From: Anaerolineae bacterium | GTDB lineage: Bacteria; Chloroflexota; Anaerolineae; Aggregatilineales; JAFGMM01 | NCBI GenBank assembly: GCA_016927535.1 | Contig: JAFGMM010000044.1 | Coordinates: 1 to 53,701, forward strand | Direction of reading: 5' to 3' | DNA length: 53,701 nt | Shown here: positions 1 through 7,142 of the stretch, in pieces | How positions within the stretch are numbered: position 1 is the stretch's first letter | How the letters are laid out: each line of letters opens with the position of its first letter | Position numbers and translations under genes: made by a program | The notes under the pieces: generated by a model | The model's database searches: none | Told to the model about the DNA's origin: nothing | What the model saw: the letters and a program-made list of their open reading frames with translations, nothing else

Positions 1-42
1 ACACCCTCGCCCCTCGTGGGAGAGGGGTTTGGGGAGAGGGGG
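1..42. repeat. partial palindromic intergenic repeat (CCCCTC...GAGGGG type)
   Basis: The first bases hold a GC-rich imperfect inverted repeat (CGCCCCTC near the left, GAGAGGGG to the right) followed by a second GGGGAGAGGG. It resembles the CCTCACCCCC / GGAGAGGGG repeats at 91-275 and 53633-53701. It is cut by the window edge, so its full extent cannot be judged. I see no gene in it. Confidence 0.4.
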
Positions 43-90
43 AACAGGTGCACAAACGGTCAAAATTCTTAAGTTGATGTGCATGGGTAT

Positions 91-275
91 TTTTACCTCA
101 CCCCCTAACCTCCTCTCCACCCTGTGATACCGTTGGCGAAACCGGAAAAGAGCGCCGAACCGGGCGGTAGGGGCGGGTCTCAGACCCGCCCAGGGCCGGT
201 TTCAAACCGGCCCCTACCATTCGCCAACAGTATCACCCTGTGGAGAGGGGGATGCTTCGCAAGGGGGTGAGGTGT
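91..275. repeat. CCTCACCCCC-type palindromic repeat interrupted by an insertion
   Basis: The left part has CCTCACCCCC then CCTCTCCAC. The right part has GTGGAGAGG then GGGGGTGAGG. If the element at 127-233 and one copy of its flanking 9-bp repeat are removed, the two parts fold back on each other as one long hairpin. A related copy without the insertion is at 53633-53701 and starts with the same TTTTACCTCACCCCC. The stretch from 1 to 409 has no convincing gene. Confidence 0.55.
127..233. mobile_element. MITE-like element with terminal inverted repeats and 9-bp target duplication
   Basis: The 107-bp element begins ATACCGTTGGCGAA and ends TTCGCCAACAGTAT, 14-bp terminal inverted repeats with one mismatch. 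It is flanked by a direct repeat, CACCCTGTG, at 118-126 and 234-242, which reads as a target-site duplication. Inside are two more perfect palindromes (around 171-192 and 194-214) and an outer GGTAGGGGC / GGCCCCTACC pair, so the whole element is highly foldable. It has no coding capacity and would need a transposase supplied elsewhere. The palindrome core resembles the solo palindromes at 52943 and 53473. Confidence 0.55.
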
Positions 276-364
276 GCTTATCAAGTAACTCACTGACCAC
301 CTTTGCTTGCACCCGCGAGTTGGGAGGCGATTCTTGTCTCTTGTGGTTATCCCTGACGCCGATG

Positions 365-373
365 TGTTATAAT
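365..373 (+). promoter_or_regulatory. extended -10 promoter of tatA
   Basis: TG at 365-366, one base, then a perfect TATAAT at 368-373 form an extended -10 element. No good -35 hexamer is visible at the usual spacing, which is typical for extended -10 promoters. Transcription would start near 380, leaving a leader of about 30 bases before the ATG at 410. Confidence 0.6.
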
Positions 374-409
374 GGGGCCACTGTAAAACCAGACGTAAGG
401 AGCAACTGC

Positions 410-598
410 ATGCTGCCACATTTAGGCCCTACTGAATTGATCCTTATTTTGGTCATCATCATCGTCCTGTTCGGCGTCGGGCGTGTGGGGAAGCTGGGCG
501 GCGAACTGGGTTCCGCGATCCGCGAGTTTCGGCGCGGGCTGCAAAGCGGCGATGATGAGGACAAGAAAGAAGAGGACCAAAAAGACAAACCGGCGTAA
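410..598 (+). CDS. tatA: Sec-independent protein translocase subunit TatA/TatE family
   Basis: A 62-residue protein with the TatA layout: a short N-terminus (MLPHLGPTEL), one hydrophobic helix at about residues 8-21, the FGVGRV hinge, an amphipathic helix (GKLGGELGSAIREFRRGL), and a charged Asp/Glu/Lys-rich tail. TatA proteins oligomerise in the cytoplasmic membrane and form the passage through which folded proteins with twin-arginine signals are exported. The start at 410 is set by AAGGAG at 397-402, 7 bases upstream. An in-frame ATG further upstream (272) would add 46 residues unlike the family and lies ahead of the promoter. No tatC is visible in the window. The gene is monocistronic, between an extended -10 promoter and a strong terminator. 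Confidence 0.9.
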   Translation: MLPHLGPTELILILVIIIVLFGVGRVGKLGGELGSAIREFRRGLQSGDDEDKKEEDQKDKPA

Positions 599-645
599 TG
601 TAAAGCAAGACGCACAGCCGTTTGTTTTCCAATTGAGGGGGGATC

Positions 646-673
646 AGGCCGCCGCCGGGCGGCCTTTTGTTGT
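646..673 (+). terminator. intrinsic terminator after tatA
   Basis: An 8-bp GC stem (AGGCCGCC at 646-653, GGCGGCCT at 658-665) with a 4-base loop is followed by TTTTGTTGT. The T-rich tail lies only on the plus-strand side, so it should act mainly on tatA transcripts and not on the converging gene that ends at 687. Confidence 0.8.
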
Positions 674-686
674 CCTTCGCCGTCGA

Positions 687-1715
687 TCAATAGCGGCGCT
701 GGGTATCTTCTTCTTTGTGCGCGGCGCTCGCCTCCCCGGCGAGTAGTTTCATGGTGCGGCGCTCCATCTCCCAGGTGGGCCAGCGGGCGAGGCGTTCCAG
801 GTATTCTTTCAGCCGGGGATAGCCGTTCGAGTATTCGTTTGCCCAGTTTTGCGCAAATGTGCCGTCGCGGATTTCTTCCAGGATTGACATCATCTGCCGC
901 TTGAACTTCGGCTCGCTGAAGTGCTCGTAGCGCGCAAGGACGCCGTACTGCGCGGTCAGCGAGTGGGTCTGCGCCTGTTCGGCCAGGCCGACCTGCCCGG
1001 CTTTCTCGATGATGTACGCCAGTTCGCCCGACAAGTACAACTCGGCGCACACGGCCTCCGGCGGGTAGCCGCGCTCGACCAGCATCGCTGCCGTGATGTT
1101 GAGCAGTTGGTAGAGGGCGGTCATGAAACCCTGCTGGACGAAGAGGTCCAGTTCGGCTTCTTGCTCGAACGACATCGCCAGCGCGCCGGCCTTCAGCGAC
1201 CCGACGGCTTTTGCAACGGCGAGCGCGGTCTCCCAGGCCGCGCCGCTGGCGTCGCGCTCTACGCCGACGAAGCTGAGGAAGCCCTCGCCTTTGAGGAAGC
1301 GTTCGCGCACGCCGGCGCTCACCATGCGCGGCGCGACCATCACCACATCGACGAACGCGGGCGGCTCGATGAACCCAAACGCCACGTTGTACGCCGCCGC
1401 AAAGACCAGTGCGTCGCCGCGCTTCAGGGTCGGCGCGATCATCTCCAGGTAGATGCGCGGCATGACCTCATCCGAGACCAGCATCAGCATGACGTTAGCG
1501 CCCTGGGCGGCGCGGTCAATCGACATCACGTCGAAGCCGTCGGCGCGTGCGCGTTCCGCATAGATATCCTCGACGTTGCCGACGACGGCGCGTATGCCGC
1601 TGTCGCGCAGGTTCAATGCCAGCGCCCGGCCCATATTCCCGTAGCCGATGAGCGCGACCTTTTTTTGCTTCAGTAAGTTCGTGTCGCCGTCTTCTTCCCG
1701 AAAGAAACGCGCCAT
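687..1715 (-). CDS. ketol-acid reductoisomerase-like protein lacking the catalytic His
   Basis: 342 residues, the length of class I ketol-acid reductoisomerase (IlvC). The Rossmann motif GYGNMG (24-29), the DALVFAAAYNVAFG region and the C-terminal helical domain align almost without gaps. Residues that matter for the reaction differ. The conserved His of FAHGFN is Ala107 here (FAAAYN). Of the first metal-binding pair Asp190 is kept but the second Glu is Gln194. The second Glu pair (225, 231) is spaced 6 apart where the family has 4. It therefore probably does not act as a normal acetolactate isomeroreductase; it could be a relative with another substrate or a binding protein. The start at 1715 follows AGGAGGAGG. 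A TTGACA (1874-1869) and TAGAAA (1851-1846) make a plausible promoter, leaving a leader that contains a repeat. No other ilv gene is nearby. Confidence 0.7.
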   Translation of the reverse strand: MARFFREEDGDTNLLKQKKVALIGYGNMGRALALNLRDSGIRAVVGNVEDIYAERARADGFDVMSIDRAAQGANVMLMLVSDEVMPRIYLEMIAPTLKRGDALVFAAAYNVAFGFIEPPAFVDVVMVAPRMVSAGVRERFLKGEGFLSFVGVERDASGAAWETALAVAKAVGSLKAGALAMSFEQEAELDLFVQQGFMTALYQLLNITAAMLVERGYPPEAVCAELYLSGELAYIIEKAGQVGLAEQAQTHSLTAQYGVLARYEHFSEPKFKRQMMSILEEIRDGTFAQNWANEYSNGYPRLKEYLERLARWPTWEMERRTMKLLAGEASAAHKEEDTQRRY

Positions 1716-1749
1716 ATTGGCTGGTGCCTCCTCCTGAAAACTGAAAATT

Positions 1750-1832
1750 AACCACAGAGACTCAGAGGTCACGGAGAGCAGAGAGAAAGAAGAGGGAGAA
1801 AAAGGGAGAAAAGAGAGTGAGTCTCCGTGGCG
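1750..1832. repeat. CACAGAG-type inverted repeat in the leader of the IlvC-like gene
   Basis: CCACAGAGACTCAG (from 1752) and GTGAGTCTCCGTGG (1817-1830) are inverted with two mismatches, around a purine-rich centre full of GAGA and GGGAGAAA. The same theme appears at 11185-11251 and 14999-15084. Here it sits between the probable promoter and the ribosome binding site of the minus-strand gene, so it would be transcribed. Confidence 0.6.
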
Positions 1833-1884
1833 ACATCTCCTGGTGTTTCTAACACTGGCTATAGGCCCTGTCAAGCGAGCGCGG

Positions 1885-1890
1885 TAAAAT
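1885..1890 (+). promoter_or_regulatory. -10 element placing the Nudix transcript start on its ATG
   Basis: TAAAAT ends 6 bases before the ATG at 1897 and no Shine-Dalgarno sequence fits in between. A transcript from this box would start at or very near the A of the ATG, suggesting a leaderless mRNA. No clear -35 element is seen on this strand. Confidence 0.35.
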
Positions 1891-1896
1891 AGTTTT

Positions 1897-2523
1897 ATGA
1901 TCGACGTGACTCTTTATGATGTTAAGGCCGCGCTCGCGCTCGCGAACTTCGACGTTGACGCCGCGCGGCAGCATATGCGACCGCGCGCGTCTAACGTGCG
2001 TTTGTGCGGTGAACCGCGCCGGGCCGGGGTGCTGACGCTGTTGTATCCACACAACGGCGCTTTGAACCTGGCGCTCATCAAGCGCACCGTTGTCGAGAGC
2101 GACCCGCACAGCGGGCAGATCGCTTTTCCCGGCGGGCGGCAGGAGGAAGGCGAAGCGCTGGCACAGACTGCGCTCCGCGAGGCGCACGAGGAGGTCGGCG
2201 TGCCGCCCGGCGCGGTGGAGTTGATCGGCCGGCTGGCGGCGTTGGACACGCGCGGCGTGACCTTCACCATTCACCCGTTTGTGGGCTACACCCCGGCCTG
2301 CCCGGTCTGGGCGCCGCAGCCGGCGGAGGTGGCGCGCGTGCTGGAGATGCCGGTCCCCGAACTGCTCAACGATGCGATTAAAGACGAGGAATGGTGGAAC
2401 CTGAACGGCAGCAAAGTCGCCGTCCCGTTCTACCGCTGGGACGGCGAGACAATCTGGGGCGCTACCGGGATGGTGCTCAGCGAACTGGAATGGCGGCTGC
2501 GCGCCGTGCTGAAGGAAGGTTGA
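1897..2523 (+). CDS. Nudix hydrolase, CoA pyrophosphatase-like
   Basis: 208 residues. A complete Nudix box runs from Gly80 to Val102 (GRQEEGE, then REAHEEVGV) and supplies the Mg-binding glutamates. Directly before it is HSGQIAFPGG, close to the HxGxxxFPGG signature that marks the CoA-pyrophosphatase branch of Nudix enzymes, which split coenzyme A or its derivatives into 3',5'-ADP and acyl-phosphopantetheine. An upstream R-x8-HSG arrangement also fits that branch. The protein is soluble. Its stop is followed immediately by the ATG of the propeller gene, so the two are likely co-transcribed. The substrate is inferred from the signature only. Confidence 0.8.
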   Translation: MIDVTLYDVKAALALANFDVDAARQHMRPRASNVRLCGEPRRAGVLTLLYPHNGALNLALIKRTVVESDPHSGQIAFPGGRQEEGEALAQTALREAHEEVGVPPGAVELIGRLAALDTRGVTFTIHPFVGYTPACPVWAPQPAEVARVLEMPVPELLNDAIKDEEWWNLNGSKVAVPFYRWDGETIWGATGMVLSELEWRLRAVLKEG

Positions 2524-3861
2524 ATGCCGGTCAGTCGAAGCGGCTTGTTTGTGCTGCTGCTTGGGTTGGCGCTGAGCGCCGGCGTGGTCTGCGCCCAGAC
2601 CGGCCCCGACCCGCGCTGGGCGCGCTTCACGCCGGAGAACAGCGGCCTCGCCGACTTGCGCACGACCGATATCGTCGAGGCGTTCGACGGCTCGATGTGG
2701 TTCGTGCATCCGGGCGCGGTCAGCCGCTTCGACGGGCGCACCTGGCGCACCTTCCCCGCCGATATCCACCTCCCCGCCGATTCGAGCGAGACGCCGGACG
2801 CAGCGCCGGAGCCGCCTTGGGCACAGTTCGACCTGGCGCTGCTGCCCATCCATCGCGTAGTAGAGGACATGCGCGGCGCGCTCTGGTTCGCCACCGATGC
2901 GGGCGTCTTCCGCCTCGACCCGGACCGCTGGGAGAACGGCATCCCGGCGTACCGGGGTATGGCGCTTTACCAGGTGCACGACGTGCTGCGCGACAGTTAC
3001 GGCGTGCTGTGGTTCGCGGCGTATGACCCGGTCTCCGGCGAGGGCAGTCTGTCGGGGCTTGACCCCGGCGGGCGCTGGCTGTTCTTCAACGCGGAGGTGG
3101 AGGGGCTGGCGAGCAACGACGTGATTGCGCTGGCGGAGGATCAATATGGCGGGCTGTGGGCCGGCACGGTGAACAGCGGCGTGAGCCGCTACCTGGGCAG
3201 CGAGTGGCAGACCTGGACCGCCGCCGACGGCGACGGCGCGCTGCCGGATGACCGTATTCTCGACGTGCAGGCGGCTGAGGGCGGGCGCGTGGTGGTGGTC
3301 GTCACGGAGGGCGGCGCGGTGCGATACGACGTTGACTCCGGCGTGTGGGCCGCGGCCGGCGACGCGGCGCTCGCGGCGCCCCGCGACCCCGGCGGTATGG
3401 TCTGGGCGAGCACCGCCGGCGGCCTGGTGCGCACCGACCCGGACGACGGGCGTTCGGTCCTGTTCAACACCGGTAACAGCGGCATGGCCGAGAATTCCGC
3501 CCGCTACCTCACCGAAGACAACGGCCTGCTCGTCTTCGGCACCGACCGCGTGTACGTGACCACTTACCGCCCCGACCCGCCGGCGCGCCCGATGATCGCG
3601 CGCGAGATGCCCGGCACGGGCGGCCCGGTGGTGTTCAACGTGACGACCGAGGCGTGGTGGCCGGCCGGCGCGCTTACGTACCGCCTGCGCCTCGACGGCC
3701 AGGCGGTCGAGGGGTGGCATCAGATTGAGGATGTCCAGGGCGTCGCCGTGGCGTTTGATCCGGCCGGACTCGAAGCCGGCGAGCATACGTTTTGCGCCCG
3801 CGCCGGCAGCCCGCTGCTCGATATGTCGCCGGAGACCTGCGCGCGCTTCGTGACGCCGTAG
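2524..3861 (+). CDS. secreted beta-propeller protein with Reg_prop-type repeats
   Basis: 445 residues. Residues 1-24 look like a signal peptide (hydrophobic LFVLLLGLALSAGVV, cleavage near CAQ). The body has repeats of the two-component-regulator propeller type, each with a D(I/V)xxxxxDxxGxLWxGT-like core. Clear examples are DGSMWFVHPGAVSRFDG, RGALWFATDAGVFRLD, YGVLWFAAYDP and YGGLWAGTVNSGVSRY. The last ~100 residues look like an Ig-like beta domain (ALTYRLRLDGQAV...). In hybrid two-component proteins such propellers are periplasmic ligand sensors; here it is free-standing with no kinase attached, so a binding role outside the membrane is the best guess. It starts directly after the Nudix stop and converges on the lipoprotein gene at 3877. 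Confidence 0.65.
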   Translation: MPVSRSGLFVLLLGLALSAGVVCAQTGPDPRWARFTPENSGLADLRTTDIVEAFDGSMWFVHPGAVSRFDGRTWRTFPADIHLPADSSETPDAAPEPPWAQFDLALLPIHRVVEDMRGALWFATDAGVFRLDPDRWENGIPAYRGMALYQVHDVLRDSYGVLWFAAYDPVSGEGSLSGLDPGGRWLFFNAEVEGLASNDVIALAEDQYGGLWAGTVNSGVSRYLGSEWQTWTAADGDGALPDDRILDVQAAEGGRVVVVVTEGGAVRYDVDSGVWAAAGDAALAAPRDPGGMVWASTAGGLVRTDPDDGRSVLFNTGNSGMAENSARYLTEDNGLLVFGTDRVYVTTYRPDPPARPMIAREMPGTGGPVVFNVTTEAWWPAGALTYRLRLDGQAVEGWHQIEDVQGVAVAFDPAGLEAGEHTFCARAGSPLLDMSPETCARFVTP

Positions 3862-3876
3862 CCGAGGCCGGTGGGT

Positions 3877-5679
3877 TTAGCGGTCGATGGCCTCCGCCCG
3901 CACGTCGTCGATCTGGAAGTGCCCGTCGCGGATGCGGAACCCGAACCCGCCCGCCCGCAGCCGGTCGTCGGATGCGCTGAGGATCAGATCGCCGTTGAGC
4001 CGGAAGCGAAGCTGCGACTCATACGCTTCGATGCGTACCGTGTTCCAGTCGCTCATGTTGAACGACGCCGGCACGGGGTCGCTGATTTTGTACCAGTTCT
4101 GCCCGTCGCCGTACCAGAACTGCGCCATGCCCTCCCGCATGTTGATGCTCACCACGTAGGCGCGTTTGTCGTCTACGTTTCGGATGCGCAGGCCCAATAC
4201 GCGGTCGTGTTTGTCGGTGTAGTTTTCGGGCATCAGGCGAACCCGCGCGGTCATGGCGTAGTTGCGTTCGTTGATATCTACCCACGCCGACGCCGTGGTG
4301 CCGGGCGCAAACTGCCCCTGGTCGAAGGTGCCTTCGACTACGCCCCAACCGCCGCTGGCTTTGTACCAGTCTTCGGCATAGCCGTCCTCGAAGTCGTCGG
4401 TAAAGGGCAGCGTGACCTGGGCCGGCATCGCCAGCGCGATTTCCTCGGCGCGCACGTCGTCGATGCGCGCGGCGGCGCTCTTGAACCACAGCCCCAGGTA
4501 GCCCGCGGTAAATGTGCCGTCGCTGGCTTCGAGCGTCGGGCCGTCGTCCAGCTTGAGCCGCAAGGACTGCCCGACCGCCTCGAAGGTCAGGGTATAGGCG
4601 TCGATGGCGTCGAGGGACACCGGGCGGCTGGCGATCACGGTTGTGTTGTCGCGCACGCGCAGGATGATTTGCATCTCGCCGGCGCCGTGATCGACGACCG
4701 CCCAATAGCCGTTCGAGGGGCCGTTCATGCGAAGGCTCACCCCGACCGCGCCGGCGACGCCGGCATCGGGCTGCACGCGCGCCATGAGCCGGTAGTCGGC
4801 GGCGGTGCGGTTGGGCTGGTAGGCCCAGACCTGGCTATCGAGTGAACTCTGTTCGAGCGCGCCGTCGGCGGTGCGCCACGCGCCGTTAACCTTCCACCAG
4901 CCGTCCGAATCGGCGTCGTCGAAGGCGTCGTCGAAGGGCAGCGGCGGCCTGGCTTCGGGCAGGGCCGGCACGCTGTCAACCTGGACGTTATCGATTCGGA
5001 AGTGGCCGCCGCTGACGCGCAGCCCGATGGAGCCGCTGCCGTGGGTCTCGTCGGTGACCTCGATCTGAGACACGTCGTCGACGTAGACGCGCAGGAAGGG
5101 GCCATGTGCGACCACGCTCACTTTGTACCAGGCATCCTCGGCGAGGCTGTAGGGGCGGCTGCCGAGCCATTTGGGGTTGCGGCTGTTGCCGTTTACCCGG
5201 TAGAGGGTGAGGGTTTGTTCTTTCCAATCGAGCGCAACGTAGTAGAAATGGTTGGCGTCGATCATGCGCACCGCCAGCCCTGCCGTGCGGCTGTTGCCGG
5301 CGTTGTAGCCTTCCGGCACCAGTTTGATGTCGGCCTGAAAGCTGTAATCGTCTGCGCCGAGGCCGGGGTAGGTGCTCCAGACCGGGTTGTTACTTTCTAT
5401 GTAGGTTTGTTCATACTCGCGTTGTTGAATGCCCCACGCGCCGCCTTCGGTGCGCCAGCCGTCCGCGATTTCGTCGTCGAAGTTTTCTTGGAGCAGGGTT
5501 TCGCCGGGGGCCGGGCTGGGCGGGGGACCGCCGGCGCTGCCGTCGGGCGTGGCGGTGACGACAATATAAACCGTACCGGGTGTAGGCGTCGGATTATTGC
5601 AAGCTGCCGCCAAACCTACGATGGCGAGCAAAGCAAGCAGTAAGAGCGAGCGGTTTTGCACGGGCACGCGAAAGAACAT
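3877..5679 (-). CDS. lipoprotein with three concanavalin/LamG-like beta-sandwich domains
   Basis: 600 residues. The N-terminus has a lipoprotein signal ending LAAAC, with Cys27 as the lipidation site, followed by a Thr/Pro-rich linker to about residue 60. Three repeats of about 180 residues follow (roughly 62-250, 255-430 and 435-600). Each opens with an F-D-D...DGW (or DW) element and closes with an F-R-I-D-D-V-type strand (HFRIDNVQVDS, ARIDDVRAEE, HFQIDDVRAE). This is the layout of laminin-G/3-keto-disaccharide-hydrolase-like lectin folds, which bind carbohydrates or other surface ligands. No catalytic residues can be assigned. The start at 5679 is preceded by GAGGTAG. It is convergent with the propeller gene and 16 bases away from it, with no clear terminator between. 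Confidence 0.7.
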   Translation of the reverse strand: MFFRVPVQNRSLLLLALLAIVGLAAACNNPTPTPGTVYIVVTATPDGSAGGPPPSPAPGETLLQENFDDEIADGWRTEGGAWGIQQREYEQTYIESNNPVWSTYPGLGADDYSFQADIKLVPEGYNAGNSRTAGLAVRMIDANHFYYVALDWKEQTLTLYRVNGNSRNPKWLGSRPYSLAEDAWYKVSVVAHGPFLRVYVDDVSQIEVTDETHGSGSIGLRVSGGHFRIDNVQVDSVPALPEARPPLPFDDAFDDADSDGWWKVNGAWRTADGALEQSSLDSQVWAYQPNRTAADYRLMARVQPDAGVAGAVGVSLRMNGPSNGYWAVVDHGAGEMQIILRVRDNTTVIASRPVSLDAIDAYTLTFEAVGQSLRLKLDDGPTLEASDGTFTAGYLGLWFKSAAARIDDVRAEEIALAMPAQVTLPFTDDFEDGYAEDWYKASGGWGVVEGTFDQGQFAPGTTASAWVDINERNYAMTARVRLMPENYTDKHDRVLGLRIRNVDDKRAYVVSINMREGMAQFWYGDGQNWYKISDPVPASFNMSDWNTVRIEAYESQLRFRLNGDLILSASDDRLRAGGFGFRIRDGHFQIDDVRAEAIDR

Positions 5680-5737
5680 GGGACTACCTCACAACACCAA
5701 GCGACGAAAGGAACAATTAAGGCAGCATCATTGTAGC

Positions 5738-6514
5738 CTAGATAGGCGGCCAGGGGTAGTTAGGACCGGGACCGGGGTGAGGATAGGTTTTATCTTGCAG
5801 CAGGCGTTTGACGCGCTTCTGCACAGCCCGGACCTCGCGCGCGTCGAGCGCGGTACGGAGCGCCCGGTCCAGGCGAGCGCCCGGCTCCAACGATGCACAC
5901 AGCTTTTCCAGGTCGGATAGAATGGCGTCAGGGACCGGCTCGCCGGCGAAATCCCACAAAACTGTGCGGAGCTTGGGGGCGACGTTGAAGGTCAAGCCCT
6001 GGTCGATGCCCCAGATGTGGCCTTCAGCATCGCGGATGAAGTGGCCGCCTTTGCGGTCGGCGTTGTTGGTCACGATATCGAAAGCCGCGAACTGCTTCAT
6101 GCGCTCCGCCAGTTCGGGGGTGGAGGTGAAGTTGAAGAAGTGTTCTTCGGGGTTGTGGTGAATGAAAAGCTGCACCGACCCCAGGCCTTTCGGCCCTTTG
6201 CGCAGCACGGTCGGCGGGACGATATCCCAATCCAGGGTGGCCGAGACCAGGAAGGCCGCTACCTCGCGGCGGCACAGCGTCCCTTCCGGGAAGTCCCACA
6301 GCGGGCGCTCGCCGCGCTGCGGCTTGTATACGGCCAGCAGTTCCAGGTCGCCGTCAACCAGCGTAACCAGGGACGTGTAGTTAGAACTCCATCCCAGGAT
6401 GCCGTGCTGCTCGGCGATGGCGCCGCACCGGAGCGCTTCCAGCACCCGGTTGACCGTCACGTGCCGGACTTCTTCCGCGCCATCGATAGAGAGGGGTTGG
6501 TCTGTCGAGTCCAT
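5738..6514 (-). CDS. SCO1664-family protein, distant PI3/4-kinase-like fold
   Basis: About 259 residues from the ATG at 6514; a TTG at 6529 would add five residues and overlap the upstream stop. Recognised by the sequence style of the SCO1664 family (TIGR03843): WSSNYTSLV, AVYKPQRGERPLWDFP near the N-terminus, then FDIVTNNADRKGGHF and HIWGIDQGLTFN. The last two correspond to the catalytic-loop (DxxxxNxDR) and metal-binding (xDxGxxF) motifs of phosphatidylinositol-kinase-like folds, so an ATP-dependent kinase activity is plausible. Its partners downstream in coordinates (DUF3090 protein and a histidine phosphatase) are the same ones it has in actinobacteria. The true substrate is unknown. Confidence 0.8.
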   Translation of the reverse strand: MDSTDQPLSIDGAEEVRHVTVNRVLEALRCGAIAEQHGILGWSSNYTSLVTLVDGDLELLAVYKPQRGERPLWDFPEGTLCRREVAAFLVSATLDWDIVPPTVLRKGPKGLGSVQLFIHHNPEEHFFNFTSTPELAERMKQFAAFDIVTNNADRKGGHFIRDAEGHIWGIDQGLTFNVAPKLRTVLWDFAGEPVPDAILSDLEKLCASLEPGARLDRALRTALDAREVRAVQKRVKRLLQDKTYPHPGPGPNYPWPPI

Positions 6515-6519
6515 GAAAG

Positions 6520-7020
6520 TTAGAGCCAATAGTACACCACACGACCGTTTTGATGCGGGTCGGCCCGGCCTTGCCGGATGACTTTCGCCGCGTGTTCGGC
6601 CAGCGCCAACATCTGCTCGCGCGACCCCCAGAAACGAACTACCTGCGGGTCGATGGCGTCCAGGCTTGCTTCTTCCTCCTCCTCCGATGCGACGAGTTCC
6701 TGGACGATCAAGACGATCATGTCGCGCGCCTGGTCGTAGCCCAGCCCCATCTGTGCGATGCGAAAATACGGCTCAATCGGCTCGCGCAGTTCCATGTCGA
6801 GTTTGACCGGTTTGGGGCCGGGCAGGCCGATGCGCTCGCTGATCTCCTCCAGCAGTTCTTGGATGGCCCGCGCGAGCGACTGCGCCTGCTGCTTTTCCAG
6901 GATAAGGGAGACGATGCGATCATTCTGGCCGGCCTGGAGGTGAAAGATGCGCTTCCCTTTTGGCCCGATGGTGCCGACGGTGATGAAGTCTACTGCATCA
7001 AGTTCGATTTCGTCCGGCAT
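6520..7020 (-). CDS. DUF3090 family protein without the C-terminal zinc ribbon
   Basis: 166 residues. The core matches DUF3090 (TIGR03847): VGTIGPKGKRIFHLQAG, VSLILEKQQAQSLARAI, FRIAQMGLGYDQARDMIVLI, and VRFWGSREQMLALAEHAAKVIRQGR. Relatives I know usually end with a small Cys-rich zinc ribbon after the GRP motif. Here the protein stops soon after with HQNGRVVYYWL and contains no cysteine pair; the other two reading frames of the junction do not restore one, so this is not a simple frameshift. An acidic insert (SEEEEEASLD) sits mid-protein. AAGGAG precedes the ATG at 7020. It lies 5 bases ahead of the SCO1664-like start and follows the phosphatase gene across a repeat. Function unknown. Confidence 0.8.
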   Translation of the reverse strand: MPDEIELDAVDFITVGTIGPKGKRIFHLQAGQNDRIVSLILEKQQAQSLARAIQELLEEISERIGLPGPKPVKLDMELREPIEPYFRIAQMGLGYDQARDMIVLIVQELVASEEEEEASLDAIDPQVVRFWGSREQMLALAEHAAKVIRQGRADPHQNGRVVYYWL

Positions 7021-7037
7021 GATTTCTCCTTGTCGGC

Positions 7038-7142
7038 GATTAGCTTTTAGCGGTTGGCCTTTAGCTTTTAGCGGTTAGCGGTTGGCAAGTCGCTAGCTGC
7101 TAATCGCCAACCGCTGACCCGCTAACTGCTAAGCGCTAATCG
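7038..7142. repeat. TTAGCNN heptamer repeat cluster folding into a long hairpin
   Basis: Imperfect heptamers of the TTAGCGG / TTAGCTT type fill the gap between the DUF3090 gene and the phosphatase gene. One arm (7068-7086) and the complementary arm (7106-7125) form a near-perfect 19-bp stem, and GGCGATTAGC (7036-7045) is matched by GCTAATCGCC (7099-7108). The right end overlaps the last codons of the phosphatase gene. The same heptamers occur in tandem at 37722-37776. Confidence 0.65.

Noticed and set aside
1849-3786. 645-codon open frame on the minus strand opposite the Nudix and propeller genes
   Set aside because: Composition is Arg/His/Gln-rich with no domain or membrane pattern; it is the shadow of GC-rich genes on the other strand, which have clear motifs.
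7038-7142. CRISPR array
   Set aside because: Repeats are 7-base units without spacers of constant length, and no cas genes are present; same for 37722-37776.
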